Positions 21,996-34,235 are shown, counted from the first letter of the stretch. The stretch: DNA of 64,000 nucleotides from Symbiodinium natans (GCA_905221605.1 CAJNDS010002186.1:67001-131000), one strand, 5' to 3'. The notes: generated from the letters alone by a model not told the origin. Translations and numbers: made by a program.

Positions 21996-22107
21996 CGGGG
22001 GTTTCCGAAAATAGGGGTACCCTATTTGGGTGCTCCAAAAAAGGATTATACTATTTTGGGGATTTTTGGGGGTATTTTAAGGGCACCCCCTATTTTTGGA
22101 AATGCCC
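21996..22107. repeat. Imperfect inverted repeat (hairpin)
   Basis: The left arm at about 21996-22023 (core tttccgaaaatagggg) pairs with the right arm at 22081-22107 (core cccctatttttggaaa) over roughly 25 bases with a few mismatches. The loop of about 57 bases is rich in GGGG and TTTT runs. Confidence 0.75.
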
Positions 22108-23689
22108 ATGTATATGTCCGCCACTGAGCGATTGAGGTGCGCAGGGCTTGAGCCAAAGCACCAGCTTCGTCACGGGCTGCAAACTAACAGCAGATGACGC
22201 AACTGGCGAGTGCCCGCTCAAAATCACCGGGAAACCTTTGCTTGAGACATGAATGCAAGAATGGCCTTTATGAAAGAAGCGAACACGGTGAACCGGAGAG
22301 CTTCTTCCATGGATACCACAGAGAAGCTGGCACTGGTTGCGGGGAACATGCGGCCGGCCATGGCAACGTACGTTTCTGGGAAACTGTTCGTTCGAGCTAC
22401 CCCCGCAAAGAAGACAAAGGCGGCACTTCCAATCCTGTCAGTTGCATTTTCTAGCAGTGGAAGTGGCTTTCGCCCAGGAGGACCCCTGCTGCAGTGGCTC
22501 AAGGTTTGGTGAGGTGAAAGTAGGATGCGAATTAGCGGCTAATGGGTTCTTGCTGTGCTCTACACCGGCAGGTGAGGTGACTGAGGTGACACTGAACACC
22601 AAAAGGACTTTGCCCTACGATCGCAGGAGCAGGCCTGGGCGTGCCGTGAAAAAAAACCAGCGAGTGCCGAGGCAACAAGGGGCCAACATGTTCTGCCCCA
22701 AGTCTCATGCTCTCAAGATGCAGGGTTTCGAGAGGTCAGGAGTTGCCACATTCGAGGGAGGTTGCTGACACCGCCCACCCCCTGAAATATAGGAGGGTAG
22801 TGGCACCTGGGAGGTGGTAAGTCATCTAAGTTCTCCAGCTGTGCAGCTAGATGCCCTGTGCATTGTGTTCCCTGATGGTCTTAAAGCTCTTGAAAACCAG
22901 AGGAGAGCCTTCCTTCGCCGGGAGGCTTTCGGCCCCTACAAAGCCCTGCATCTTTGGAGCCTCTCGGGCCTTCAAGCTCTCAGTGGACCTGGCAGAGCCA
23001 GTTTGTTGTTGCACCATGTGTGACGTATCTCACTATGAGTCCCACCTCCGATGCCGTGCTCCTCCGCCTTACCGGAAGTTCGTGTTGGGGCTTGATGCTC
23101 GTGATCCATGCCTCCTCACGGCCCTTACGGTTCTCCTACCGCCCGGCTTGCTTTGCTTGGGCTTCAGGCTTCGCTGGAACGGGGACGAATATTCTACGCT
23201 CAAGACCTCCAAAACGAAACTCGGCGAAGGGAAGCGCTTCCGATCAAGGAAAGAGGAGGGTTTGCGAAGCTGCGTCTGCGGAGAGGGAATCGAGCGGGCC
23301 TGCGAGAGGGAAGCACAGGAGAAGCTGCTGAGATGGCACACAGGTACACCCGGCCCAGGAAGGTGGCCCAATTGTTTGGGTAGGGCAAGTCTATGCAAAT
23401 CCCCAGCGAATGCCGTGGGACCACATAGTTGGCCCTGGGGTGCTTTGCAGACAACCGCGCGACTGCAGAGCCGCGGCCCTCTCGGATGGGCTGGTGCCTG
23501 TTCGAGCGGAGTTTGTGGAGAGGAGGGGCGGCAAGTTCCCTGAAGAAGCTAGCGCTGCCGTGGCCTCCAAGTCGTCACCGGCCATGCCACACGGCATGAA
23601 GGCACACCGTGACATGCAGTGGGACACAGTTAGCATGGAGCCTGTGTCAGCCATCCACTACTTCTGAGTCAACTTCTGAGGCGGCACAG

Positions 23690-23770
23690 AACCCCACCTA
23701 GCCCCTGCTTCTGACGGCGGTGCGTCAGAACCCCACCTAGTTCCTGCTTTTGAGGGCAGCGCGAGAACGT
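23690..23770. repeat. Tandem repeat, about 41-bp unit
   Basis: Two imperfect copies of a unit containing cagaaccccacctag and cctgctt. Confidence 0.8.
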
Positions 23771-24459
23771 GCCTTCAAGCAAAACGGGCCCTCGGCCACG
23801 GGGCTGCGATGCAGGGCTGCAGGCACTACACGAGTACACCCTCAGTTTGTCAGGGGGGGTTGGGGCCCCATTATAGACCCCCAACTGTGGCTTTTCCTGG
23901 GAGCTGGGTATAATTTGAAAAACCCAATTCAGACCCCTTGTTGGTTATGGACTTGTCGGTGTTAGCTATGGTTTGGTTCTCTAGACCGCAGCGAAAAGGT
24001 CGTGAGACCCTTCAGTGGGTTGATGTGAAATGGGTAAGCTGGGAAAGGTCTAAAATGGTCCTATCCCCATTGCAGACCTCCGATTTCCTGACCCTCAAGG
24101 GTCACCATTCCAGACCCCCACAAGCTGAGGGGATACACGAATATTGTACGAAGAATTGCTGGGGCGATGGCCTTTGGCGAACCGAGTCGAAGGTCATTTT
24201 GCTGTTCTGTTGCTTTGGTGTCTCCATCTGTTTTGCCCTGAGACAGGCTTGACAGACCCAAGCGGAGGCCGGCGCTGACCCAAGCGGAGGCCGCAGGCAG
24301 GGTGGGAGGCAAGCATGACTGGCAAGAATGACTGATCCACTGCAGCACGCCGACGAAGACAAAGCTGAAGTCGCGGAAGGAAGGCTAAGCCAGGCCAGCC
24401 CACCGGGACAGAGGAGGAGGTGTCGGGCCGGCTGACTCTTCACCGGAATGATGGCGACG

Positions 24460-24748
24460 TGGCAGTGGCGAAGACGGAGAGCCTGGAGCGAGCGGACAAG
24501 TGCCTGCGCGTGGAGGTTGTCAACCCCGGGCGTCCTGAGCGAGTACCGCAGCACTTGGAGACATCCAGTAAAGAACATGCCCCCCAGACCTCATAGGAGG
24601 TCGTGCGAAAGTGATCCTGTGCTCGCATGACATCTTCAAAGCCAGCCGAGCGGTCGGAGAGCCGCAAGGACGTTCCGTAAGGCGGAGGAGCGCTTATGAT
24701 GCCCGAGTCTGCCGTGAGGCTAAAAACGCTGGGCTCTGTGATGGCCAC
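24460..24748 (-). CDS. Coding-like exon, unknown protein
   Basis: Minus-strand open frame with protein-like composition from a Met at 24748 (SVFSLTADSGIISAPPPYG, then SAGFEDVMRAQDHFRTTSYE). No domain recognised. Confidence 0.35.
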
Positions 24749-25049
24749 AAGCCTCCCGGCGAAGGAAGGCCCTTCTCGCGTGCTTAAGGGGTTTCAAATA
24801 TTTAAATTTTAAATATTAAAAGGCGGTTAGATTTGAGGCTTTAGCGTGTAGGATTTAGGTTGGGGATGGTTGGGGTGTTTAGAGTTTAGGCCCCCATCCG
24901 GAGGACTACATCTTTGCACGGGACATCCTTAAACACGCGGCAAATGCGTTGACTGCTGGCACAGCATGCAAGGACGGCAGGATGAATGTGCTTAGGATTC
25001 GAACTCTGTGGCCTAGGGTTGCCTTCTACATGTCACAGGCCCAGCGAGA

Positions 25050-25270
25050 AGTCCTCGCTCTCTCTCCCTTTTCTTTTTCTGAACACCTCTGATCGTTTGA
25101 TTCTGTGCGCATGGAAGAAGGGCTGCTTGCGCGCGAGGAAAGGCTTCTTAGGAAGGGAAGATCCGAAAGCGATTCCGCATCAGCACGAGACAAGAGGCAC
25201 AGCTGGTACTCAAAAAGCCTTTGCCACTCGTTCATTGAATCCTGACTCAAGCAACGAAAAACGGCCTTGA
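25050..25270 (-). CDS. Coding-like exon, unknown protein
   Basis: Minus-strand frame with a plausible helical segment (QDSMNEWQRLFEYQLCLLSR) followed by a Ser/Lys/Glu-rich tail. It sits just downstream (in minus-strand sense) of the 729-base tandem duplication. No domain recognised. Confidence 0.35.
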
Positions 25271-25409
25271 CTTGGGGCACGTGTGCCACGACCATGGCCA
25301 CAAGACACTTGCTCAAAGGCTTGGCTGGGAGGACTATACATGTGCAACCTCCAAGCTTGTTTAGATTCTTCGGTGTGTGTCCCCCCCCGCTGTCAAGGTC
25401 AACAAGGTC

Positions 25410-26867
25410 TGGGCGCGGGACCTTGCGGGCCTCCCCCAAACAACTGTAGGGTCTGGGTCGTCGTAGTCGTAGTAGTGGTACTGGCAATACTAGTAGCTCT
25501 AGTGTACGCCATGCGGTCCAGCAGGTAATCCTTGGACAACCTCGCTGGCCGGCTTGGGTGAAAGCGGCCCTTTCTTGAACGAGGACGATTTTGCCGGTCC
25601 TGCCTTTCGACGGATGATTTGCGAAAATACATGTTTGAAGCTCTTATCTGCCTGTGAACGATCAAGCACATGAGGTCAGCCCTTGCTTCTAGACTGCCCT
25701 GCACACGTTTCGCATATCCATTTTGCTCGGCAAAGTCGCACCTGGAAGGGTTTTGAGGAAGCTTCAGGAACTTCAGGAACTTCAGGGTTCAGACCCTTTT
25801 GGCATGAGCACGAGGAATCACAGCTGGGGGCAGGCGTGGCTGTTGACTCTGCAACGTGTGGTGTCAAGCATGTTGAACATTCTGGCAGATGCCGCAAGTA
25901 GCAACAGTACAGCTACGTCCCTCGTCCAGCTTCTGAGGGAGGCGCGAGGACAAAACAGCACAAGGAAAGTGCAGCACGTCCGGACATGCTCATAGGCATC
26001 CTGCCTCTGCTCTGCTCCCTACATTGAGGGCGAGTGGCACTGCAGGGCCCGAGTACAGCCACAGAAGCCCGATGACTTGCACACGGATATGGCACATCAA
26101 AAATGTTCGTGAACACGACGGAGGACGGTGTATCCGGATGGGCGCGGGACCTTGCGGGCCTCCCCCAAACAACTGTAGGGTCTGGGTCGTCGTAGTCGTA
26201 GTAGTGGTACTGGCAATACTAGTAGCTCTAGTGTACGCCATGCGGTCCAGCAGGTAATCCTTGGACAACCTCGCTGGCCGGCTTGGGTGAAAGCGGCCCT
26301 TTCTTGAACGAGGACGATTTTGCCGGTCCTGCCTTTCGACGGATGATTTGCGAAAATACATGTTTGAAGCTCTTATCTGCCTGTGAACGATCAAGCACAT
26401 GAGGTCAGCCCTTGCTTCTAGACTGCCCTGCACACGTTTCGCATATCCATTTTGCTCGGCAAAGTCGCACCTGGAAGGGTTTTGAGGAAGCTTCAGGAAC
26501 TTCAGGAACTTCAGGGTTCAGACCCTTTTGGCATGAACACGAGGAATCACAGCTGGGGGCAGGCGTGGCTGTTGACTCTGCAACGTGTGGTGTCAAGCAT
26601 GTTGAACATTCTGGCAGATGCCGCAAGTAGCAACAGTACAGCTACGTCCCTCGTCCAGCTTCTGAGGGAGGCGCGAGGACACAACAGCACAAGGAAAGTG
26701 CAGCACGTCCGGACATGCTCATAGGCATCCTGCCTCTGCTCTGCTCCCTACATTGAGGGCGAGTGGCACTGCAGGGCCCGAGTACAGCCACAGAAGCCCG
26801 ATGACTTGCACACGGATATGGCACATCAAAAATGTTTGTGAACACGACGGAGGACGGTGTATCCGGA
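25410..26867. repeat. 729-bp tandem duplication (two copies)
   Basis: Copy 1 is 25410-26138 and copy 2 is 26139-26867, head to tail, offset 729. I saw only a few substitutions (e.g. gagcacg/gaacacg, acaaaac/acacaac), so the duplication is recent or homogenised. The unit length is a multiple of three, and both strands carry open frames through it, including a run of eight threonine codons on the minus strand and a Leu-rich plus frame (GRVLRKLQELQELQGSDPFG). Coding status unclear. Confidence 0.93.
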
Positions 26868-26929
26868 AGGCGGTTTATTGGCTACATGGTGTCATAATCA
26901 GGCATGTGCCGAGTATTTCCAGGCGGCCC

Positions 26930-27600
26930 GGACCCTGCGACCCCAAGCGGCAAGCAGGATGCGCTCGGTTTCGGAAGCAGCTGCGTAAGAGAAGTCTACA
27001 TCGAAACCGTACACCCACGGCGTGGATTGCTCACTATAAGACGGTGTATTTGGAAGAACAAGGCACCTTCCCTACTGTTGCGGGCGGCGCGAGGACAAAA
27101 CAACACAAGCGGCATAGGGAAGGCAAGCCTTGGCCTTGGCACAAGCAGGCGTGCACGCGCACCCCCCTCTTGTGACCTTTAGGGTTCACTGACTCGACTG
27201 TCTTGACTGTGAAGCGCAAAATTAAGAGGCATCAAAGACAGGGCGACTTGGACACGGAAATTGCAGGCCACGCGCCCTGACACCAAGACACTGAGCAAGT
27301 TCGAATTTTCAGGCCGCAAGGTCTCTGGAACAAGTTAGAGAAGATGCAGGGGACGAGGACACGGGGAAGTATGGAAGACACGCCAGCATGCAGGACATCT
27401 GGCAGCAGGATGCGCTCGGTTTCGCAAGCAGCCGCGTAAGAGAAATCTACTTCAAAACCTTTAGAATTCACTGACTACTCGACTGTCTTGACTGCGAAGC
27501 GCAAAATTAAGTATGACGGCAACTCAGTCTTGACTAGACACTCAGGACATCTGGCAGCAGGATGCGCTCGGTTTCGGAAGCAGCTGCAAAAGAGATGTCC
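26930..27600. repeat. Short dispersed repeats in a cluster
   Basis: A word of about 45 bases (core gcaggatgcgctcggtttcg, followed by AAGCAGC) occurs near 26955, 27415 and 27558. A second word (core actgactcgactgtcttgac, followed by AAGCGCAAAATTAAG) occurs near 27187 and 27470. Confidence 0.85.
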
Positions 27601-28278
27601 AAATTGCCGTTTCCACACGCTTGGCACATGTGAAGGCCTCAGTGCAAGTAGTCCTGCTTCCAGATGGGTGCGCCCAGGAGCCCTGCCTGGTGTACAGCGG
27701 CTGATGACTCTGTGCAGCTTGGCTTTGGCATCTTTGGCTACAAGTGGTCCAGATCCTCCGACCCCAGGCCACGGCAGCTGCGTAAGAGATCGAAACCTTT
27801 GGAATCCATACTCCGCGATGTGTGGCGCGCTTAGCGCACACCTGGCTGCAGGCAGCGCAGGGGCAGCCACATTGGCTCAGAGCCCTTACGGGTATTAACC
27901 GACACTCCCTCAGGGGGAGCTTTCGTGACCGGGTCAAGACTCACCGACTACTAATGGCAGTAGATCCAGCACTGACAAGTCAGGAAAATTGACATGGCAC
28001 ACCCTGCAGTCACCCTGCCAACGCCAAGCACTGTTGCAGAATCTGGCAGCTTGGAAGGCGCGGATCACCTGGAAGGTCTTGACGTGCTGCAACTGGCAGG
28101 GGGAGCCGCACACAGCTTAGGCCTAAGAGTGCTTGCAAATCAGGCTTTATGGCAGGAGCACCATCGCAAAGGGCGTGTAAGCACAGAGCCACTAAGAGTG
28201 GGAGGGGGGCAGGGCAGTCGGAGCCACCGCCACAGAGGTCTGAAAATGGGGCCGCCCAATACTCAGCCTTTCAAGACC

Positions 28279-28976
28279 GCTGGGAAAGAAGACCGAAAGC
28301 AGGACCATGCCAACATCTGCTACCAAAGCCATGGCAGGCGTCACGCACACGGGGCAAAGCTGGCTGGCAGAGCTGCGGGCTCCAGACACGGCTCCAAGCA
28401 TGGCAGAAGTGCAGCGGGCAGAGACGGGTCTCAGGAACTGAAGCAACTGATGCTGTGGCCGCCCGTGGCCAAGGCACTCAGGCGCGACGTGGTGCACCCC
28501 CACAGCAGCTGGGAGACCTATGCTGAAGGAAGGTCTGACACAGGGTCTCGGATCTCGATGTTTGGGCTCGGCAGTGGGCAAACAAAGCCAGCACTCTGTT
28601 GAATTGAAGCTGGCTGCAACGTGCCAAGAACTGCCGAAAGCTGAGGCGGAATCTTCAGGGTGTCGGTTCAACGCACAGTAGCAACGAGGTGGCAGAGCTG
28701 CGGGCTCCAGACACGGCTCCAGGCATGGAGCAGGGCAGAGACGGTCTCAGGAACTGAAGCAACTGATGCAGTGGCGAGGGCGCTCAGGCGCACGTTGAAG
28801 GAAGGTCCGACCATGGCAAGATCTTCTGAAGGGGCATGCTGACACAGGGTCCTGGATCTCGGTCTTCGAGGGCTGAGCAGTCGGCAAACAGAGCCGCGAA
28901 CTAGGTAAGCAGCTGCGCCCCCGCAGTTGGACACGTTGAGATTCCAAGTCTGGCCAGCCCTGCCCGCGTGCGCTTG
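28279..28976. repeat. About 698-bp segment, first copy of a duplication
   Basis: Nearly identical to 29377-30075 (offset 1098, one small indel). It also contains an older internal duplication: a segment of about 90 bases at 28370 recurs in diverged form near 28692. Confidence 0.9.
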
Positions 28977-29376
28977 CGCCCCTTGCAAAACTCGAGCAGC
29001 CCCCGCGGGCCTGTATCGCGGCGTTATATCCGGAGCAGCAAAGCACTTAGGGGATGGAGGCGGACGGGCCAAGAACTGCAGGGAGGTATCAAAACGTGCC
29101 TCGCCAGCAGCCAAGACGATGAGTAGGCCAAAGCGCCTTGCTCAAAGCAGTGGGATGGAGGGCAGGAAAAGAGTCTGGACTCGGCACCAAAAGACCGTGT
29201 AAGTTCACGTCAACCTCTGCACTGAGTGCACCGGCCTGCAGCCGACGTAAACCTGAAGCAGATGAGGCAAATCTGGGAGGCAGGGCGGAGACAAGGCCCA
29301 GGTGACGTGCAGCCACCGAAACTGACAGGAATGAAGACGGCTTCAAGCGGGCAACAACCACAACAGGATCCCCACG

Positions 29377-30075
29377 GCTGGGAAAGAAGACCGAAAGCAG
29401 GACCATGCCAACATCTGCTACCAAAGCCATGGCAGGCGTCACGCACACGGGGCAAAGCTGGCTGGCAGAGCTGCGGGCTCCAGACACGGCTCCAAGCATG
29501 GCAGAAGTGCAGCGGGCAGAGACGGGTCTCAGGAACTGAAGCAACTGATGCTGTGGCCGCCCGTGGCCAAGGCACTCAGGCGCGACGTGGTGCACCCCCA
29601 CAGCAGCTGGGAGACCTATGCTGAAGGAAGGTCTGACACAGGGTCTCGGATCTCGATGTTTGGGCTCGGCAGTGGGCAAACAAAGCCAGCACTCTGTTGA
29701 ATTGAAGCTGGCTGCAACGTGCCAAGAACTGCCGAAAGCTGAGGCGGAATCTTCAGGGTGTCGGTTCAACGCACAGTAGCAACGAGGTGGCAGAGCTGCG
29801 GGCTCCAGACACGGCTCCAGGCATGGAGCAGGGCAGAGACGGTCTCAGGAACTGAAGCAACTGATGCAGTGGCGAGGGCGCTCAGGCGCACGTTGAAGGA
29901 AGGTCCGACCATGGCAAGATCTTCTGAAGGGGCATGCTGACACAGGGTCCTGGATCTCGGTCTTTGAGGGGCTGAGCAGTCGGCAAACAGAGCCGCGAAC
30001 TAGGTAAGCAGCTGCGCCCCCGCAGTTGGACACGTTGAGATTCCAAGTCTGGCCAGCTCTGCCCGAAACAAGCCG
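29377..30075. repeat. About 698-bp segment, second copy of a duplication
   Basis: Matches 28279-28976 almost exactly; the left edge is at gctgggaaag and the right edge at ggccagc(c/t)ctgcccg. The 400 bases between the copies are unrelated to the unit. Confidence 0.9.
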
Positions 30076-32612
30076 GGGCTTCGGCTTTGCCACAACCAAG
30101 CAATCAACCGTGTCTCACCTACAACGGCACCTGAGCTGGGTCTTCAGCAGCAGCGAAGCATAAGAGGCACGCTGAAGTTGGCTCCCGGCCCCTGGATCGA
30201 CAAAGCAGTTCAAATGATGAACTGCGACGCAAATCGGGAAGTGAACCGGGAGGGGAGATGCTGGCCTCAAGATCGAGCGTCTGCGGATATCAACTCTCAG
30301 TACTGTGCTGCACGAATGTGTCCCAGGCGCAGCCCTGTGGACAAAGCAGGTAGACATGAGAGCGAGCGCGAGCTCGAAACTCGGCACACAGTCGTGCCTA
30401 AACTGGAATGATTACATGGAAGGCGGGGGCGGGTGCATCGGCTGCAGGATGGGTTGGACAGTGGAGACCGGGAAGAGCAGAGATGAAGCCTTGGATCATG
30501 CCTTGGATCATGCAGTGCTGCAGGGACCAGGATCAACAGGGCACAGGCGGATCGCGTGAAACGCCTGGCAGGGGTAAGGAGCTGCAGGAGCTGACCGAAG
30601 CAGTCCGAGCCTCCGCTCAAGCAGAGAAAGCACGAGGCGGAAGGATCCAAGTCCAAGCAGTTTCTCGACAGGCTTCTTCTCTGGACTTACCTCGGGTCAC
30701 GCACAACGTCTAAGATGATGTGAGGTAGAGCTATCCTGAGTCCCTAGGACACCAAACTTCCACTAAATGTCACTAAACAGCATGGACGCTATCATCGAGC
30801 AGGCACGGACGCTCTGGCCGATGGATGCTGGAGGCATGGACAATATATCATCGTGCACGATGGGTATGCTCTGCGAGTCCACGGATTCCCGGACTCGCTC
30901 GCAGAATCTCGCAGAGGCGCGGCTTCGCAGATTCGCGACTCGCGGATGCCCGTGCACGCTGATTCGCAGATTCGCGCGCGGCATGGAGGATTTGCGCTGT
31001 TTGGCGGAGCGAACCCGCGATATCCGCCACAACGCTGTCTCAATATAGATTTGCTGTTTAGTCGCACTCATTGGTCAGACCAGATGCTTGCAAAGGTGCA
31101 AGACACAATCAACGATGCACGGTCCTATGTCGGCCATGGATTTGCCTTGGAGAACGTGGATTGGGGTAGTCAGGGATACTGAGCGCCTGGCTGAAGGCCA
31201 CCGCTGCGCTGTCATCCTCGTGAATTTCGGGGTATTGCTTAGCATAGATTTGGAACTCAAGCTTTTGCGACAAGGCTTGCTGCATTTGTAACGGACTTTC
31301 TCGGCTAGAGTAGACAACGTAGCGACATCAACAATGCGCTGACGTTTAGAATCACTCCACACATAGCCGAAGTTTTGGTACCTTGCCAGAAGCATGCTGG
31401 CCTGCAAAGGGTATTTATTACATTCAGTGCTTTAGATTGGTCTTCAGCCTTACTGACAGTGTACGCATGACATTTAAGCTCGGCTTTCTGGCTGATTTGA
31501 GGCTAGCCGTGTTCGATCCTCTTTAGGCCCCTCCCCAATCTTGCCGAGCTTCTGAGCTTAACGCAAAGAGAGCTAGTCCAGGAGTTTACACAACTTGTCG
31601 GCTCCCTACATGTATCATGCTCATTCATGCTCATTCCGATTCGCAGACTCTTGGCAAGTACGACGTCGATGCAAGGGCGATCCGAATAACTCTTGAAGAT
31701 GCCACCGCGCAACTGGATGCAGTCGTAGCATGATAAATGCACGAAAATACCCAAAGTGACTTGGGAGCTTCAAAGTTTGGGTCACGGGCATTCAAGGGCC
31801 CAGGAGAGCTGCGGGTACCCCGCTTCAAAGCAAAGCCCACTTCGAACTTCTGAAAACCTGAAATTCCTCTCCAAAAAAAGCCGGCCTCCACTCTTTAATG
31901 CCGATTGGTTTGGAGAGATGTCACCCTGGCCGATCATCGGCCGATCCTGGCCGTCGCCTCGGGTAAGTTGTCGAACGGTTCTGCTACGGGGATCTATGGG
32001 GCACATGCCTCTGCAGGTTTTGGACTGCCATTCTCTCCATGCCCTGCCCTCCAAAATGCGAGCTGAGGCCGGCGCCCTTCATGACTCGGGAGCCCCCAAA
32101 CCCTTCACAGTGTAAGACTTTATGTACAATCTTAGCCGTTGGGCCAAAACTCAATGAGGTCCATGACTCCTCATCTCAGCAGGGCTGGGATAACATGACA
32201 CGGTCGCTGGTTAGAACTGGAAGCATGGGCCTAACAAGTGCTGGAGCATGGGTTAAAAACTAGTGTTGGAACTGAAGACAGATTCTGCGACGTCCCAATT
32301 CTGAAAATTTACGGGCTGGCGCTATCTCTGGCGGACCTTGGAAAAAAGCTGAACTGTTTCTGTTCTGATGCAAAAGTGACAACAGTACTGAAACTCACGA
32401 GGGATTGATGCCATCAAACATAGCTCATATTCATCAGTCATCCTGTGCCCAATTTTATTGTTTAAAATCAGATTTAATCAGTGATAATGGCAAGCACAAG
32501 TCTTGACTCAGGACAACTCTCCTAACGGGAGACCCAACTTGAAGTAACTTGCATGCGGCACCCTTCTTGCAGTTTTCCAAACATATCCTCCGGCTCCAGA
32601 TCTGCGGCAGCT
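30076..32612. other. Mostly unassigned
   Basis: A minus-strand frame at about 31407-31280 reads protein-like (ASMLLARYQNFGYVWSDSKR) and may be an exon. A cluster of cgcagattcgcg-type words lies at 30880-30990. Otherwise nothing recognised. Confidence 0.4.
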
Positions 32613-33197
32613 TTACAGTCTGTCTCTTTCTACTTTGCATTCATGCTCCTTGACTCCTTGCACTTTGAAAGAATACTTCAAGATCCCATTTATGACTGCA
32701 GGATAGCTTGAACTCTGTCTCGTCCTCTCTATAGGAATCTGCCCAGAGAAGCCAAATGTGCTGCCATTTTTCCCTGGTGACCACCAGTGCCACCCCCTGC
32801 CTGATGCATTGTTCCACCGTTCCGGAGCTTTGAGCTCCTCAAGTCGCCTTCTGCCCCGATTGTCCATGTGCCAAAAAGCCTTTCTGAGGCGGGGGCTTTG
32901 AGAGAGCACCTTGTGGCGACGGCTTCTGCAACCTTCTGGCCCTGGATGACTGTTGAACGAAGTGAACTTGAAGTGAACTTGAAGTGAACGAAGTGCATAA
33001 GCAAGCATTCGTAAGTGAGCGTCCTGCTCACATGTCATCCATGGGCCATGCTCAAGGTTGCCGTACTTCGACCAATTCTGCATTGTCCATACCATGACAA
33101 TGATGGTGCGGTCCCATGTCACGTCTGGAGACGCTGCACTAAATCGGATCCTCCCTTGGCTGCCTACAGCTTTGTAGCTGTTGTGGCTCTTCTTCAT
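32613..33197 (-). CDS. 194-codon ORF, unknown protein
   Basis: Uninterrupted minus-strand frame from Met at 33197 to a stop at 32613. Composition is protein-like and rich in Arg, Trp and Lys (WTMQNWSKYGNLEHGPWMTC; RKAFWHMDNRGRRRLEEL). An 11-base repeat (gaagtgaactt) falls inside the frame. No domain, signal peptide or membrane segment is evident. It could be a single-exon gene, an exon, or chance. Confidence 0.35.
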   Translation of the reverse strand: MKKSHNSYKAVGSQGRIRFSAASPDVTWDRTIIVMVWTMQNWSKYGNLEHGPWMTCEQDAHLRMLAYALRSLQVHFKFTSFNSHPGPEGCRSRRHKVLSQSPRLRKAFWHMDNRGRRRLEELKAPERWNNASGRGWHWWSPGKNGSTFGFSGQIPIERTRQSSSYPAVINGILKYSFKVQGVKEHECKVERDRL

Positions 33198-33221
33198 CCG
33201 TAGCTAAATTCAACATCTGAC

Positions 33222-33440
33222 TCAGACCCCATCTATTGTGGCAGGCCCGCGGAAGATCCATCTCATGGGCCGACTGCTCCACTCCGAGATGCTTCGTGCC
33301 ATGAACTTCTTGATAGGCATGCCATTGTCATCATACCCCCCACCGAAGCGACATTGATCTCCACATGGCGCGGCACTGGCTTCCGGAATCTTCCGGTACC
33401 GGCATTGGCAAGGGAAACCAGGTCCAGGAAACCCCCGCAG
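33222..33440 (-). CDS. Coding-like exon, unknown
   Basis: Minus-strand frame reading GGGYDDNGMPIKKFMARSIS followed by EWSSRPMRWIFRGP. It resembles ordinary coding sequence, but no family is recognised. Confidence 0.35.
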   Translation of the reverse strand: MRGFPGPGFPCQCRYRKIPEASAAPCGDQCRFGGGYDDNGMPIKKFMARSISEWSSRPMRWIFRGPATIDGV

Positions 33441-33559
33441 CGTCACCGGCAAAATCCTGGAAGAATGGCATGGAAAACTTCCACCCAACGCCATGTCACA
33501 ATGTAGACGTCGACCGCTCATGCTCATGCATACATGTGTGAACGGGTTGAACATTCGAT

Positions 33560-34230
33560 GATGCCCTGCATATGCGTGTATCGGAATTCTTTGAAAAGTA
33601 AATAAATCACGAATGGCCCCCTGTCATTGACTGGAACTGTGCGGCGTCTGATGCAGAAACATCGCTTCAGCAGCAAAATTACAAGTGAATGACGAAGCGT
33701 CTACGTGCACTGGCGCCCGATCGCATTGACGTGCATGGCCATCGACATTCTTGCTGTTTCCAACTAAGTTGCAGCTGGGGCAAGAGGTTGCAAGCCACGC
33801 TCTCAAGAGAGTCACACATCCGATTTCTTCGCAAAATGATCTCTCCGCCCAAGCGCGTCGAGTCCAGGTGAAATGTCTCATGGGAGACCGCACCCGAATG
33901 CATCCCGGAATCCCGGACTACATCGACTGCAAGGATGCCCCTCAAGAATACCAGAACCTTCAATGATGGGACACTACCATGTCTGAAATCGACCCGCGCT
34001 CAACAGCAAACGCTGCGCCGTCCGCGCGGCTTCCTGCCTTAGCACATTGAAGTGCTGTGTCTCTCTTTGTGATGGTTTGTTGAAGGCTCACTAATGCATG
34101 CACCGCACAGGTCCTCCACAACAGTCAAGAATTAGTCGCAAAGATGCTGAGGCTGAAGCCCATTGCAACTTGTCCATGTCCTGCATATGTGTCGACTCTG
34201 GCACGGTGAGGTTTTGGAACACATCGGAAC
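33560..34230. other. No assignable gene
   Basis: Opposed open frames at 33624-33966 on both strands; neither shows a recognisable motif. Confidence 0.4.
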
Positions 34231-34235
34231 ACTCC

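Larger units (their letters stand above)
21860..24440. other. Unassigned stretch with an inverted repeat
   Basis: Open frames on both strands at 22224-22512 and 23391-23667 are mirror images of each other and no strand could be preferred. The inverted repeat at 21996-22107 and a tandem repeat at 23690-23770 are listed separately. No recognisable gene. Confidence 0.4.

Noticed and set aside
22224-22512. Opposed ORFs on both strands, one hydrophobic and one basic
   Set aside because: Mirror-image frames with no domain or splice evidence to choose between them.
24970-25020. Possible tRNA B-box (gattcgaactc) on either strand
   Set aside because: The T-stem does not pair and no A-box or acceptor stem is present.
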